Source: Methylomonas sp. (GTDB taxonomy: Bacteria > Pseudomonadota > Gammaproteobacteria > Methylococcales > Methylomonadaceae). From it: 64,000 nucleotides of DNA. The stretch spans positions 62,001 through 126,000 of the forward strand of contig PERU01000005.1 of the NCBI GenBank assembly GCA_002928965.1, read 5' to 3'. This document shows, piece by piece, positions 1 through 8,387 of this stretch; the first letter of the stretch is position 1, and every line of letters starts with the position of its first letter. The position numbers and the translations under genes are program-made. The notes under the pieces were generated by a model that was not told the origin of the DNA, did not search any database, and was given only the letters and a program-made list of their open reading frames with translations.

Positions 1-412
1 CCTCGTCAATCAAATCGACCTGACCGCCTTTCAATACCATTTCGACTGATAAATCAGGATAACTTTTCAAATATTCGGTGAGCCCAGGCGCAATGTGGGT
101 AGCACCAATTACGGGAGGCGCGCATATCTTCAAAACCCCGCGTGGCTCAGTTTGCAATTTAGTTACGGCCGACTCCATTTCTGCCACATCCAGCAGCAGT
201 TGCTGGCAGCGTTCCAGATATTCCTCGCCAGCTTCAGTCAGGCTTAAGCTGCGGGTTGTACGGTTAAACAGCCTTGTGTTGAGTTCGCTTTCCAGCTGCA
301 TGATGTGTTTGGTGGCCATGGCTCTGGAAATATCCAGATCTTTAGCTGCACCTGCAAAACTGCCCGCTTTAGCAACACGAACAAACACGTTCATACTGGT
401 TAATTTATCCAT
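1..412 (-). CDS. LysR-family transcriptional regulator (5' part only)
   Basis: The reverse strand from 412 encodes the N-terminal ~137 residues of a LysR-type regulator; the rest lies beyond the left edge. The start MDKLTSMNVFVRV leads into a winged helix-turn-helix (roughly residues 5-65, with FAGAAKDLDISRA and RLFNRTTRSLSLTEAG). This is followed by a linker helix and the opening of the periplasmic-binding-protein-like effector domain (LKICAPPVIGATHI). LysR proteins usually bind T-N11-A palindromes beside their own gene and often control a divergent gene; repeated palindromic half-sites lie just upstream at 462-516. The effector cannot be deduced from this fragment. Confidence 0.9.
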   Translation of the reverse strand, partial: MDKLTSMNVFVRVAKAGSFAGAAKDLDISRAMATKHIMQLESELNTRLFNRTTRSLSLTEAGEEYLERCQQLLLDVAEMESAVTKLQTEPRGVLKICAPPVIGATHIAPGLTEYLKSYPDLSVEMVLKGGQVDLIDE

Positions 413-461
413 AAATACCTCTGTAGCTAGATTGAGTTTTGCAAAAAATGTTTGACATTTT

Positions 462-516
462 AATTGTTTCTTATATGTATACAATTTATTTTATAAACAC
501 CCAATTGTAAACAATT
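462..516. promoter_or_regulatory. Repeated AATTGT/ACAATT half-sites, candidate LysR operator
   Basis: Between the LysR gene and the divergent small ORF the half-site AATTGT occurs at 462-467 and 503-508. Its complement ACAATT occurs at 481-486 and 511-516. The pair at 503-516 forms a perfect 14-bp palindrome with a 2-bp centre, and the 462-486 pair is a widely spaced version of the same motif. A promoter-like TTGTAA (505-510) with TATAGT (527-532) at 16-bp spacing reads toward the small gene at 611 and overlaps the palindrome. Assignment to the adjacent LysR protein is inference from position. Confidence 0.5.
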
Positions 517-610
517 TTTTATACTGTATAGTGCCTACCAACTGAAGAACAAGGCGAAGACGCTTTGTCAAGATAAGCGTTAAATTGATTGAAAGAGGAC
601 TTAAAACCAA

Positions 611-763
611 ATGAATGACTTAAACAAAGATATCCTGATTGGCTCGTTATTTATTGCGGGTATTTTGAGTTTTATTTCAGGTTTGTTTGTGATTTCAACT
701 GTCTTGTTTGCTACGACTGCATTGTTTAGCAATATGACAGACAACGCTCATATCAACGGCTAA
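611..763 (+). CDS. Small hydrophobic membrane protein, 50 aa
   Basis: An ATG at 611, preceded by the purine-rich ribosome-binding stretch AAAGAGGAC at 592-600, opens a 50-codon frame ending TAA at 763. The product has a short polar N-terminus (MNDLNKDI), one long hydrophobic stretch (about residues 9-39) and a polar tail (NMTDNAHING). This suggests a single-pass or hairpin inner-membrane peptide. I recognise no family. It is divergent from the LysR gene and is the likeliest local target of that regulator. The good start context and the terminators at 804-876 support a real transcription unit. Confidence 0.6.
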   Translation: MNDLNKDILIGSLFIAGILSFISGLFVISTVLFATTALFSNMTDNAHING

Positions 764-803
764 TTTCTAAAGAATTTGTAACTACCTCCTGGTGTTGTAA
801 TAA

Positions 804-876
804 CAAGCGGAACCTCCTCATAGCACTCTGCTTGGTTTTTTACCTTCCACTGCGCAAGCACTGGGAGGTTTTTTTT
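804..876 (+). terminator. Two stacked hairpin/U-tract terminators
   Basis: A weak stem CAAGC (804-808) / GCTTG (830-834) is followed by six T residues. A second, stronger imperfect stem (843-868, outer arms CCTtCC and GGgAGG, loop GCAA) is followed by eight T residues (869-876). They end the small membrane-protein unit before hisE. AACCTCC (811-817) can also pair with GGAGGTT (864-870), so the two structures may be alternative folds. Confidence 0.6.
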
Positions 877-946
877 GCCTGGCGTTTTTTGGCAGGCTGC
901 GCAACGTGTTATGATTTTTACCTTGATAACTCAAGAGAATGCGTTA

Positions 947-1267
947 ATGAATGACGTTTTACAGCAGTTGGCAGACGTTTTAGAGCAACGTAAACAACAA
1001 TCTGCCGATCAATCCTATGTGGCAAGCCTTTATGCCAAAGGCCTGGATCATATTCTGAAAAAAATCGGAGAAGAAGCCACAGAAACCGTGATTGCCGCTA
1101 AAGACGGCGACAAGGACAAAATCATCTATGAAACGGCTGACTTATGGTTTCATTGCATGGTGATGTTGGCGGACCAGGGGTTGGGCCCTGATTTGGTTAT
1201 CAAAGAATTACAACGACGTTTCGGATTATCCGGTTTACAGGAAAAAGCGCAGCGCAGTTCGTCCTAA
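947..1267 (+). CDS. hisE: Phosphoribosyl-ATP pyrophosphatase (HisE)
   Basis: This 106-residue protein matches HisE, which hydrolyses phosphoribosyl-ATP to phosphoribosyl-AMP and pyrophosphate in the second step of histidine synthesis. It is an all-alpha MazG-like NTP pyrophosphohydrolase. [17 protein letters not shown] and [14 protein letters not shown] contain the metal-binding Glu/Asp residues of that fold. The ATG at 947 is preferred to an upstream in-frame start at 875, because [16 protein letters not shown] is the normal family start and the upstream 24 codons overlap a terminator. hisI is not adjacent, but the hisE-tatABC order is common in gammaproteobacteria. Confidence 0.93.
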   Translation: MNDVLQQLADVLEQRKQQSADQSYVASLYAKGLDHILKKIGEEATETVIAAKDGDKDKIIYETADLWFHCMVMLADQGLGPDLVIKELQRRFGLSGLQEKAQRSSS

Positions 1268-1294
1268 TTTGTACTTAAATTTAAGGAGTAAATC

Positions 1295-1519
1295 ATGGGC
1301 ATAGGTATGACCGAGTTATTAATTATCATGGTGATCGTGATTTTGGTGTTTGGTACAAAACGTCTTAAAAGTGTCGGTGGTGACTTAGGCGATGCCATCA
1401 GCAGTTTTCGAAATGCTATGAAAGAAGGCAGTGCAGACAAAAAACCGCTGACTGAAAATGAAGGTGAAACGCTTGAGGGTGAAGTTTCCCGCAAAGAATC
1501 TCAAAAAGATCCCTCTTAA
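1295..1519 (+). CDS. tatA: Sec-independent translocase subunit TatA
   Basis: TatA oligomerises to form the pore-like element through which folded twin-arginine proteins cross the inner membrane. The 74-residue product has the standard plan: a short N-terminal transmembrane helix (about residues 5-21), the FG hinge followed by an amphipathic helix ([24 protein letters not shown]), and a charged, disordered tail. Its start lies 27 bp after hisE, with AAGGAG at 1281-1286 as ribosome-binding site, and tatB follows after 9 bp. Confidence 0.95.
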   Translation: MGIGMTELLIIMVIVILVFGTKRLKSVGGDLGDAISSFRNAMKEGSADKKPLTENEGETLEGEVSRKESQKDPS

Positions 1520-1528
1520 GTAGCTGCC

Positions 1529-1849
1529 ATGTTTGATGTCGGTTTTTCAGAATTAATGATGGTGGGTTTAATCGCCTTATTGGTGATAGGTCCTGAGCGA
1601 TTGCCCAAAGCAGCCCGGATTGCAGGCTTCTGGATAGGTAAAACCCGCAGCACTATTGCCAACGTCAAGGCAGAAATTAAGCAGGAATTACACGCGGAAG
1701 AGATGCGTCAATTGTTACAACAGCAACAAGCCATTAGCGAAGAACTGCAACAAATCGCTAACGACACTCAACTCGCAGCAGAAGAAATCAAAGCCAGTAT
1801 TCAACAAACTGGCGAGGAAACTATACAAGACCATGACAAACCAGCTTGA
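1529..1849 (+). CDS. tatB: Sec-independent translocase subunit TatB
   Basis: TatB forms the twin-arginine signal-peptide receptor with TatC. The 106-residue protein begins [26 protein letters not shown], a transmembrane helix followed by the conserved GPERLP hinge. A long amphipathic, coiled-coil-prone helix (about residues 30-90) rich in Gln and Glu follows. Length and hinge distinguish it from TatA. Its 3' end overlaps tatC by 17 bp, indicating translational coupling. Confidence 0.95.
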   Translation: MFDVGFSELMMVGLIALLVIGPERLPKAARIAGFWIGKTRSTIANVKAEIKQELHAEEMRQLLQQQQAISEELQQIANDTQLAAEEIKASIQQTGEETIQDHDKPA

Positions 1850-2576
1850 GCCATTTGGCGAACAGCCGTTTATCAGCCACCTCATTGAACTGCGCGACCG
1901 TTTGCTGAGGGTCGTATTGTGTGTGTTGTTAGTGTTTATTGGCACAGCCATTTACGCCAACGAGATTTACCAATATCTGGCCGAGCCGTTATTGCGGCAT
2001 ATGCCGAAAAACAGCACCATGATTGCCATTGATGTAGCTTCACCCTTTTTTACACCGATCAAATTGGCTTTTGTGGTGGCGGTGTTTGCCTGTGTGCCTT
2101 TTATCCTGTATCAATTTTGGGGCTTTATCGCGCCGGGTTTGTATAGGCGAGAAAAAATATTGGTGCTACCTTTATTGTTAGCCAGTACTGTTCTGTTTTA
2201 TTCGGGTGCAGCGTTTGCCTACTTTATGGTGTTTCCATTGGTGTTTGGGTATTTAACGGCCTCTGCTCCAGACGGAGTGGCGGTGATGACCGACATTGCC
2301 ACGTATCTGGATTTCGTGTTGGCGATGTTTTTTGCATTTGGCGTTTCTTTTGAAATCCCTATTTTTACCATAGTGTTGGTTTGGGCCGGTATCACAACCC
2401 CGGAAAGTCTGGCGGAAAAGCGTCCCTATGTCATCGTTGGGGTATTTGTGGTAGCGATGTTTCTGACGCCACCGGATGCTTTGTCTCAAACCCTGCTGGC
2501 CATTCCTATGTGCCTGCTATTTGAATCGGGATTGTTATTTTCCAGATTTTTTATTGGCAAAAGACGAGATAGATAA
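1833..2576 (+). CDS. tatC: Sec-independent translocase subunit TatC
   Basis: TatC is the six-helix inner-membrane core of the twin-arginine translocase and binds the RR signal peptide. The 247-residue protein carries the family marks [15 protein letters not shown] near the N-terminus, [14 protein letters not shown] after the second helix, a long periplasmic loop, and [16 protein letters not shown] before the last helices. The ATG at 1833 lies inside the end of tatB and gives the conserved start [13 protein letters not shown]; a longer in-frame opening to 1656 only reads tatB in the wrong frame. Confidence 0.95.
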   Translation: MTNQLEPFGEQPFISHLIELRDRLLRVVLCVLLVFIGTAIYANEIYQYLAEPLLRHMPKNSTMIAIDVASPFFTPIKLAFVVAVFACVPFILYQFWGFIAPGLYRREKILVLPLLLASTVLFYSGAAFAYFMVFPLVFGYLTASAPDGVAVMTDIATYLDFVLAMFFAFGVSFEIPIFTIVLVWAGITTPESLAEKRPYVIVGVFVVAMFLTPPDALSQTLLAIPMCLLFESGLLFSRFFIGKRRDR

Positions 2577-2579
2577 CCA

Positions 2580-3257
2580 ATGGACAGTATGGCTGAACGC
2601 TTTCAGCATATTCGTAGCCAAATCCGCCACGCCACCAGTATCGCGGGCAGACCGAAGGACAGTGTGCAATTGCTGGCTGTCAGCAAAACCAAGCCCGCCA
2701 GTGACATAGCGGAGTTATATCATTTGGGGCAACGTCATTTTGCCGAAAATTATGTGCAGGAAGCTTTAACCAAGCAACAGCAATTAACTGCATTCAATAT
2801 CAGTTGGCATTTCATTGGCCCCATTCAATCCAACAAAACCAAACCGATTGCCTGTCATTTTGCCTGGGTACACAGTGTGGATCGATTAAAAATTGCCCAG
2901 CGTCTCAGTGAGCAGCGCCCGGAAAATTTGCCGCCTTTAAATATCTGTTTGCAGGTCAACATAAGCGATGAAGCCAGTAAATCAGGTGTTAGTGTCGAAG
3001 AGCTGCCTGAAATGGTGCAAGCCGTTAGCGTGTTGCCAAATTTACGTTTGCGTGGGGTGATGGCCATTCCGGAACCTGAAAGCAATTATGCCAAACAACG
3101 CCAGCCTTATCGGCGCTTATATCAAGCTGTGCAACAACTGGAACGGGCTGACTTGGATAGTTTTTCGTTTGGCATGAGTGGCGATTTAAAAGCAGCAATC
3201 ATGGAAGGTGCGACCATGGTCAGGATTGGCACAGCCTTGTTCGGTGAGCGGTCCTAG
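2580..3257 (+). CDS. YggS-family PLP homeostasis protein
   Basis: This 225-residue protein is a YggS/PLPBP-type alanine-racemase-fold protein that binds pyridoxal 5'-phosphate and helps balance B6 vitamers and amino-acid pools. No catalytic activity is established for the family. The PLP lysine is K36 in LLAVSKTKPA. RHFAENYVQEALTK, WHFIGPIQSNKTK and the C-terminal FSFGMSGDLKAAIMEGATMVRIGTA-type phosphate-binding region (MSGDLKAAI visible) are all conserved. It follows tatC after only 3 bp. A MITE-like repeat abuts its stop codon, and the TAG is shared with the repeat's flanking CTAG. An internal ATG at 2589 is an alternative start. Confidence 0.92.
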   Translation: MDSMAERFQHIRSQIRHATSIAGRPKDSVQLLAVSKTKPASDIAELYHLGQRHFAENYVQEALTKQQQLTAFNISWHFIGPIQSNKTKPIACHFAWVHSVDRLKIAQRLSEQRPENLPPLNICLQVNISDEASKSGVSVEELPEMVQAVSVLPNLRLRGVMAIPEPESNYAKQRQPYRRLYQAVQQLERADLDSFSFGMSGDLKAAIMEGATMVRIGTALFGERS

Positions 3258-3419
3258 GAGCCTGCCCGAGAATAGAGAACCTGCTGCGGAAAAGCCCTTT
3301 TGGCCACATTTCCCGCTCATTTTCGTTAAATAGCACCACTATTCGCCTCAAATGATCAAAAAATCTGACTCAAAATGGCTTTCCCTCGCGACGATTCCTA
3401 TTTTCGGACAGGCTCCTAG
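3254..3419. repeat. MITE-like inverted-repeat element, copy 1
   Basis: This ~165-bp non-coding element has terminal inverted repeats (GGAGCCTGCCCGAGAATAG at the left; the right end is its near-complement) and is flanked on both sides by CTAG. A ~95% identical copy in opposite orientation lies at 60399-60562, and I count about eight mismatches over 162 bp. It contains no ORF, so it fits a non-autonomous element mobilised by an IS elsewhere. Insertion at CTAG regenerates the yggS stop codon. Confidence 0.85.
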
Positions 3420-3447
3420 CAGATTTGGCAATCGTTCCCAAATCTGC
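3419..3447. terminator. Hairpin downstream of yggS
   Basis: GCAGATTTGG (3419-3428) pairs perfectly with CCAAATCTGC (3438-3447) around a 9-nt loop. No strong T-tract follows immediately. It probably sat directly behind yggS before the MITE was inserted. Confidence 0.4.
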
Positions 3448-3519
3448 CGTCGGTAGCTATTAGGGGCTTTTTGATAGATAATAACCAGCAATTTTACCCA
3501 CCTTTTCTTTGTTCCGATA

Positions 3520-5280
3520 ATGAAACATAAGCTCGAATACCTGTTAAATCATGCTGTTGAAGCCCTGAAAGCACAAGGTATTCTTGATCAAGAACTGGCT
3601 GTGCAAATCAATCTGGAACGTGCCCGCGATGCTCAGCATGGGGACTTTGCCACTAACTTGGCAATGCTGCTGGCTAAAGCAGCCAAAACCAACCCTCGGC
3701 AATTGGCTGAAAACATTATTGCTGCAATTCCCACCGATAATCTGATTGCTAAAATTGAAATCGCCGGGCCTGGATTTATCAATTTTTTCATCAATCCCGA
3801 TAGCCAATTCCAGATTGTCAAACAGATTCACCACGCCGGCCCGGAGTTTGGCCTGAGCACGATTGGTGCAGGTAAAAAAGTACAAGTTGAATTTGTATCC
3901 GCCAACCCGACAGGACCTTTGCATGTCGGTCATGGTCGTGGTGCCGCCTATGGCTCTGCCGTTGCAGATTTATTGCAGGCAGTCGGCTTTAATGTTGAGC
4001 GTGAGTATTATGTCAACGATGCCGGTCGGCAAATGGACATTTTGGCAACCAGTGTCTGGTTACGTTATCTTGAAGAATGCGGCGAGGTACTGCCTTTTCC
4101 TTGTAACGGATATCGCGGCGAATACGTGCGGGAAATTTCCTTCAACCTGCATAAGAAAGCCGGTAATGATTATCGTCGCCCGGCCGAATTGGTTCTGGAA
4201 GATATTCCTGCCGACGAACATCAAGGCGGCGATAAAGAAAAGCATATTGATGCTTTGATAGAACGGGCAAAAACCCTGTTGGGCCCAGCGCAATACCACG
4301 ACGTATTCCAGGCCGGATTGAATGAGATTCTGGCCGACATCAAAGACGATTTGCAAGAATTTGGTGTCAGCTATCAGCATTGGTTTTCGGAAAGCTTATT
4401 GATGGTTGACGGTTCCATTCAGCAAGCACTCAAGCGTCTTGATGAAGCAGGTTACCTTTATAAACAAGAAGGCGCCACCTGGTTTGCTTCCAGTCGGTTG
4501 GGCGATGAAAAAGATCGGGTGGTGATTCGCGATAACGGCCAAAGTACCTACTTCGCTTCTGATATCGCCTATCACATGAATAAGCTGGATCGTGATTTTG
4601 ACCAGATTGTGAATATCTGGGGTGCGGATCATCACGGCTATATTCCGCGCGTCAGAGCGGCCATGCAGGCCTTGGGTGCTGATGATTCCAAATTGAAAGT
4701 GTTGCTGGTGCAGTTTGCGGTGTTGTATCGCGGCACCGAAAAAGTACAGATGTCTACCCGTTCCGGTGAATTTGTCACCCTGCGCCAATTACGCAACGAA
4801 GTAGGCAAAGATGCCTGCCGGTTTTTTTATGTGATGCGTAAATCCGAGCAGCACATGGATTTTGATTTGAAACTGGCTACGTCGAAAAGTAACGAAAATC
4901 CGGTGTATTACGTGCAATATGCCCATGCTCGTGTCTGCAGTGTGTTGCGTCAACTGGATGAAAAAGGCCGGGAGCGCAATCTGCATTTGGGCATGGAACA
5001 TTTAAATCTATTGACCGAGGAGCAGGAAACAGCCTTGTTGACCAGCTTATCCAGATATCCGGAAGTGCTGGAACGTGCTGCGCTGCAATATGAACCTCAT
5101 CAATTGATCCATTTTTTACGCGAATTGGCCAACCAGTTTCATAGTTATTACAACGCGCATCAATTTTTGGTTGACGACGACAGACTCTGTAATGCTCGAC
5201 TCAATTTGATTTGCGCTGTAAAGCAAGTGCTTTCGAACGCACTGAATCTGTTAAAAATCCACACACCTGAATCGATGTAA
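3520..5280 (+). CDS. argS: Arginyl-tRNA synthetase
   Basis: This 586-residue class I aminoacyl-tRNA synthetase charges tRNA-Arg. The N-terminal Arg-tRNA-synthetase additional domain (about 1-90) is followed by [17 protein letters not shown] with the HIGH-type signature HVGH at 135-138. The KMSKS-equivalent loop is VQMSTRSG near 409-416, as is usual for ArgS. The alpha-helical DALR anticodon-binding domain forms the last ~110 residues. Length is standard. The stop codon overlaps the next ATG by one base (TAATG), coupling it to the SPOR-domain gene. Confidence 0.97.
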   Translation: MKHKLEYLLNHAVEALKAQGILDQELAVQINLERARDAQHGDFATNLAMLLAKAAKTNPRQLAENIIAAIPTDNLIAKIEIAGPGFINFFINPDSQFQIVKQIHHAGPEFGLSTIGAGKKVQVEFVSANPTGPLHVGHGRGAAYGSAVADLLQAVGFNVEREYYVNDAGRQMDILATSVWLRYLEECGEVLPFPCNGYRGEYVREISFNLHKKAGNDYRRPAELVLEDIPADEHQGGDKEKHIDALIERAKTLLGPAQYHDVFQAGLNEILADIKDDLQEFGVSYQHWFSESLLMVDGSIQQALKRLDEAGYLYKQEGATWFASSRLGDEKDRVVIRDNGQSTYFASDIAYHMNKLDRDFDQIVNIWGADHHGYIPRVRAAMQALGADDSKLKVLLVQFAVLYRGTEKVQMSTRSGEFVTLRQLRNEVGKDACRFFYVMRKSEQHMDFDLKLATSKSNENPVYYVQYAHARVCSVLRQLDEKGRERNLHLGMEHLNLLTEEQETALLTSLSRYPEVLERAALQYEPHQLIHFLRELANQFHSYYNAHQFLVDDDRLCNARLNLICAVKQVLSNALNLLKIHTPESM

Positions 5281-5933
5281 TGGCTAGAGACTACAAACAT
5301 CGCGTTCAAAATCCCAGTTACGGCGGCAGTCGCAGACGTAACAAAAAAGCGCCTACCATTTGGTGGCGTTGGCTTTTGGTAATAGCGCTGGTTGTAGCAT
5401 TCGTGGTGTTTCTGAATATGGTACGCGGCATGGTTTCTGAATTGTTGGCCGGCAAGCCGGAAGCCGAAGTTAGCCAAACAGCTGCGATCGTCAAACAAGA
5501 AATCTCACTACAGAAAGATAAGCCAGCGACTACAACTGCAATCTCAGAACCAGAGAAAAAAGCCGAGCCTGAGAAACCTGTTCAACCGGAAGAACCTCGA
5601 TACGATTTTTACACTATTTTGCCGCAAGCAGAAACTGTGGTGCCGGATTACGAAATTCAAACCCGCGTTCGTGAAGAACTGGTAGGTAAAACCAAAGCGA
5701 CCAAATATGTCATGCAGGCAGGTTCATTCCGAGAAGCGGCTGATGCGGAAAAGCATAAATCCAAGCTAGCTTTGCTGGGTATTGAATCATGGGTAGAAAA
5801 AGCCAAGGTCGGCAATGTAATTTGGCATAGAATCAAAATCGGTCCTTACGATAACCCCTCAAGCGTTTCCACCATTAAAGCATTGTTACAGAAAAATGGC
5901 ATTGGTGTGATCGTTACCGAGCAGGGGAAATAG
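5280..5933 (+). CDS. SPOR-domain cell-envelope protein (FtsN-like)
   Basis: This 217-residue protein has a basic cytoplasmic N-terminus with an RRRNKKAPTIWWRW motif, one transmembrane helix (about residues 34-52), a Pro/Glu/Lys-rich periplasmic linker and a C-terminal SPOR domain (about 140-215; YVMQAGSFREAADAEKHK, WHRIKIGPYDN). SPOR domains bind denuded glycan strands at the division septum. The architecture and the location behind argS match the FtsN-like genes of many gammaproteobacteria. It is translationally coupled to argS. Whether it is the essential FtsN or a paralogue cannot be told here. Confidence 0.88.
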   Translation: MARDYKHRVQNPSYGGSRRRNKKAPTIWWRWLLVIALVVAFVVFLNMVRGMVSELLAGKPEAEVSQTAAIVKQEISLQKDKPATTTAISEPEKKAEPEKPVQPEEPRYDFYTILPQAETVVPDYEIQTRVREELVGKTKATKYVMQAGSFREAADAEKHKSKLALLGIESWVEKAKVGNVIWHRIKIGPYDNPSSVSTIKALLQKNGIGVIVTEQGK

Positions 5934-5958
5934 CCGGAATATCTGGTTTAGCATTAAG

Positions 5959-7860
5959 CTAATGTTTGACCCTGACCCACTTCGATAGCACTTGATACAA
6001 GGTCAATGGCAAAATCGGTTTGCTGATGAAATCCACCATGCCGACTTCCAAACATTTTTGTCTGTCCTCTTTCATGGCGTTGGCAGTCATGGCAATTACC
6101 GGCATATCGATCAAAGCGGTTACTTCCTTCAAGCAACGGGTGGCCTGAAAACCGTCCATGATGGGCATTTGTACGTCCATCAAAACGCAGTCATAGTGGT
6201 AATGATCCAATTTACTCAGAGCTTCTACCCCATTTTCAGCTATATCTACCTGTACGCCCTGCTTTTCCAGTAATTCCACCAGAACGATGCGATTGATTTC
6301 ATTGTCCTCAACCAATAATACCCTCGCACCACGTAAATTTTGAAATTCCGGATTATTGAACAGTGGAATAGAATGAGGTTTGGAGTCTCTAACGCCTGCC
6401 AAGTCGGTAATACCCAGCATCACGCTGAATATAAAGCTGGAACCTACGCCTTCCTGACTTTGCAATCTAATCGAGCCGCCCATCTGTTCGATTAATTGTT
6501 TGGAAATCACCAAGCCAAGTCCGGTGCCACCGTAATTCCGTGTGACGCTCGCATCAGCCTGCGAAAATGCCTGAAATAATTGCCGTTGTTTGGCAGGGCT
6601 GATACCAATGCCGGTATCGGTGACGCAAAACTGCAAACAGATTTGATCAGCATGGCGGCTTAACTCCTCAACCGTGACAGTAATGTCGCCGCGTTCGGTA
6701 AATTTGATCGCATTGCCTATCAGGTTGATCAATATTTGCCTTAGACGTTGCGGATCACCCGTTACGGTATGGGATTGATTGCTGATTGGGTATTTCAGTA
6801 TCAGACCCTTACGGGTGGCTAATTGATTCATGATGGCTAAAACCTGTTCTAGCATTTCTTCCAGCAAAAATGGAATCTGTTCCAGTTGCAATTTGCCGGC
6901 TTCCATTTTCGAAAAATCCAGAATATCGTCGATGATGGTCATCAGTGAACGCGAAGAGGTTTCCACGCGCTGTAAATATTCGCGTTGTTTTGCAGTCATT
7001 TGGCTGTTTAGGCATAGTTCGACCAGACCAACAATGGCATTCATCGGCGTCCTGATTTCATGACTCATATTGGCCAGGAAGGCACTTTTGGCTTGATTGG
7101 CGGATTCCGCGTCCAATTTAGCCATTTCAAGTTCCTGAGTGCGATTGCTGACCAGTTGCTCCAGATTGGCTTCATTTAGCTGGATTTGGCTGAGCATGCT
7201 ATTGAAGGCATCCGATAAATCGCTTATTTCGTCATCGCCCTGATAATGAGAGCGGATAGTGTAATCGTTATGCTTGGCAATCCGCTTGGCAGTATCGGAC
7301 AGCAAAATGATGGGGCGCAGTAATGAACGCTGCAGGCGCAGAACAAACAGGCCTGATATGACCAAGGCCAGGAAAATGATGCTGGCATAGATGGCTGTGT
7401 TTTTTAGTAAGGTTTGATAGGGATGGTATAAATCAGCCGTCAATGATATTTGCCCTACCAACGTTTCATTGTTGTGAAAAATCAGCCGATTGACTTGCCG
7501 GGTTTTGGGCAGAAAGTCAGGCCAGAAGCCATTCCAATCGGCAGCTGGTTTGCTATAGCTTACAAACACGGTATTCAAACGGGTTTGTAATTTGGCTTCA
7601 GTAATATCAGGGTCATGGTTCAAGCTACCCAGAATTTCCTGGGCGGTTTTTTGATCATCAAACAGCAACGCCACACTGGAGTTTTGACCCAGAATATCCG
7701 CCGTCAACGCGAGTTTTTTGCCGATATTGTCCTGTAAGGCGTTATATTCACGAAATGACAATGTCAACGTTGCCACTAACAGTGTCAATGCCGCCATGAT
7801 GCCCAGTATTTTGGCAAGCTTTCGTTTGATTGAAATACGTGGTGAAGGCTGTGTAGTCAT
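5959..7860 (-). CDS. CHASE8-like/HAMP hybrid sensor histidine kinase
   Basis: This 633-residue inner-membrane hybrid kinase has a first transmembrane helix (about 15-36) and a periplasmic CHASE8-like domain (37-150; [15 protein letters not shown] is typical). A second helix (155-175), HAMP (176-230) and a short coiled coil follow. HisKA carries the phospho-acceptor H267 in [14 protein letters not shown], and HATPase has N383, DTGIG and GGTGLGL boxes. A C-terminal receiver ends the protein, with phospho-acceptor D562 in [13 protein letters not shown]. There is no Hpt domain, so phosphate must go to a separate partner. The CHASE8-type domain is the class sensed by YfiR, whose homologue is encoded immediately upstream with a 4-bp overlap. 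This suggests YfiR-type control. Confidence 0.92.
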   Translation of the reverse strand: MTTQPSPRISIKRKLAKILGIMAALTLLVATLTLSFREYNALQDNIGKKLALTADILGQNSSVALLFDDQKTAQEILGSLNHDPDITEAKLQTRLNTVFVSYSKPAADWNGFWPDFLPKTRQVNRLIFHNNETLVGQISLTADLYHPYQTLLKNTAIYASIIFLALVISGLFVLRLQRSLLRPIILLSDTAKRIAKHNDYTIRSHYQGDDEISDLSDAFNSMLSQIQLNEANLEQLVSNRTQELEMAKLDAESANQAKSAFLANMSHEIRTPMNAIVGLVELCLNSQMTAKQREYLQRVETSSRSLMTIIDDILDFSKMEAGKLQLEQIPFLLEEMLEQVLAIMNQLATRKGLILKYPISNQSHTVTGDPQRLRQILINLIGNAIKFTERGDITVTVEELSRHADQICLQFCVTDTGIGISPAKQRQLFQAFSQADASVTRNYGGTGLGLVISKQLIEQMGGSIRLQSQEGVGSSFIFSVMLGITDLAGVRDSKPHSIPLFNNPEFQNLRGARVLLVEDNEINRIVLVELLEKQGVQVDIAENGVEALSKLDHYHYDCVLMDVQMPIMDGFQATRCLKEVTALIDMPVIAMTANAMKEDRQKCLEVGMVDFISKPILPLTLYQVLSKWVRVKH

Positions 7861-8387
7861 TCCAGAATTTCCGCCATTCTTAACAGTTTTGAACTCAGCT
7901 TTAAGCCGGCCTGTTTGACAGACTGTAAATTGACCACCAATTTCAGCTTGTTATCGCGCAGGGCGAATTCGATCATGCCGCCTTTTGCGGCGAAGCCGGT
8001 GGCATCGCTAACTATCAACACGTGCTGTTTATAGGCCTGTTCCAGCAGGGATGGGCTAAGTACATGCAAATCGCTCATAAAAATAATTCTGCACTCGGCA
8101 ACGACAATCGGAAAGCCCATTTTGACCTGCACCTCCGTGTTATGGATGGCTTGACCATCCAAAATGGGTAGATAGGTATGAATGGGGCTATTGCCTTGCA
8201 AACAGATGGTGACTGGAGATGCCGTGGGCCATTCGGCCAGTTCGGCGAAATGAAACAAATACGCGGTTTTAAGCTGGTATTCCCGACCGACGCTCTGGCT
8301 GTCGTCGGCAAAGCCTTGCAGACTGCAGCAAGCGCAGGCGCAAAACAGCAGAAACCCGAGTACTGATTTCGGCACGGTTTGTCTCAA
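7857..8387 (-). CDS. YfiR-family periplasmic protein (DUF4154)
   Basis: This 176-residue secreted protein has a signal peptide ([20 protein letters not shown]...GFA, cleavage near 27). The YfiR-like fold follows: [19 protein letters not shown] at the N-terminus of the mature chain, then VTICLQGN, a central CRIIFMSD strand and [36 protein letters not shown]-type segments near the C-terminus. YfiR in Pseudomonas is a periplasmic repressor of the CHASE8-containing cyclase YfiN. Here it overlaps both neighbours by 4 bp, so receptor, YfiR-like protein and kinase are one translationally coupled set. Confidence 0.88.
   Translation of the reverse strand: MRQTVPKSVLGFLLFCACACCSLQGFADDSQSVGREYQLKTAYLFHFAELAEWPTASPVTICLQGNSPIHTYLPILDGQAIHNTEVQVKMGFPIVVAECRIIFMSDLHVLSPSLLEQAYKQHVLIVSDATGFAAKGGMIEFALRDNKLKLVVNLQSVKQAGLKLSSKLLRMAEILE

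Noticed and set aside
78-455. 125-codon + strand frame
   Set aside because: Antisense to the LysR gene, whose reverse-strand translation has a clear helix-turn-helix.
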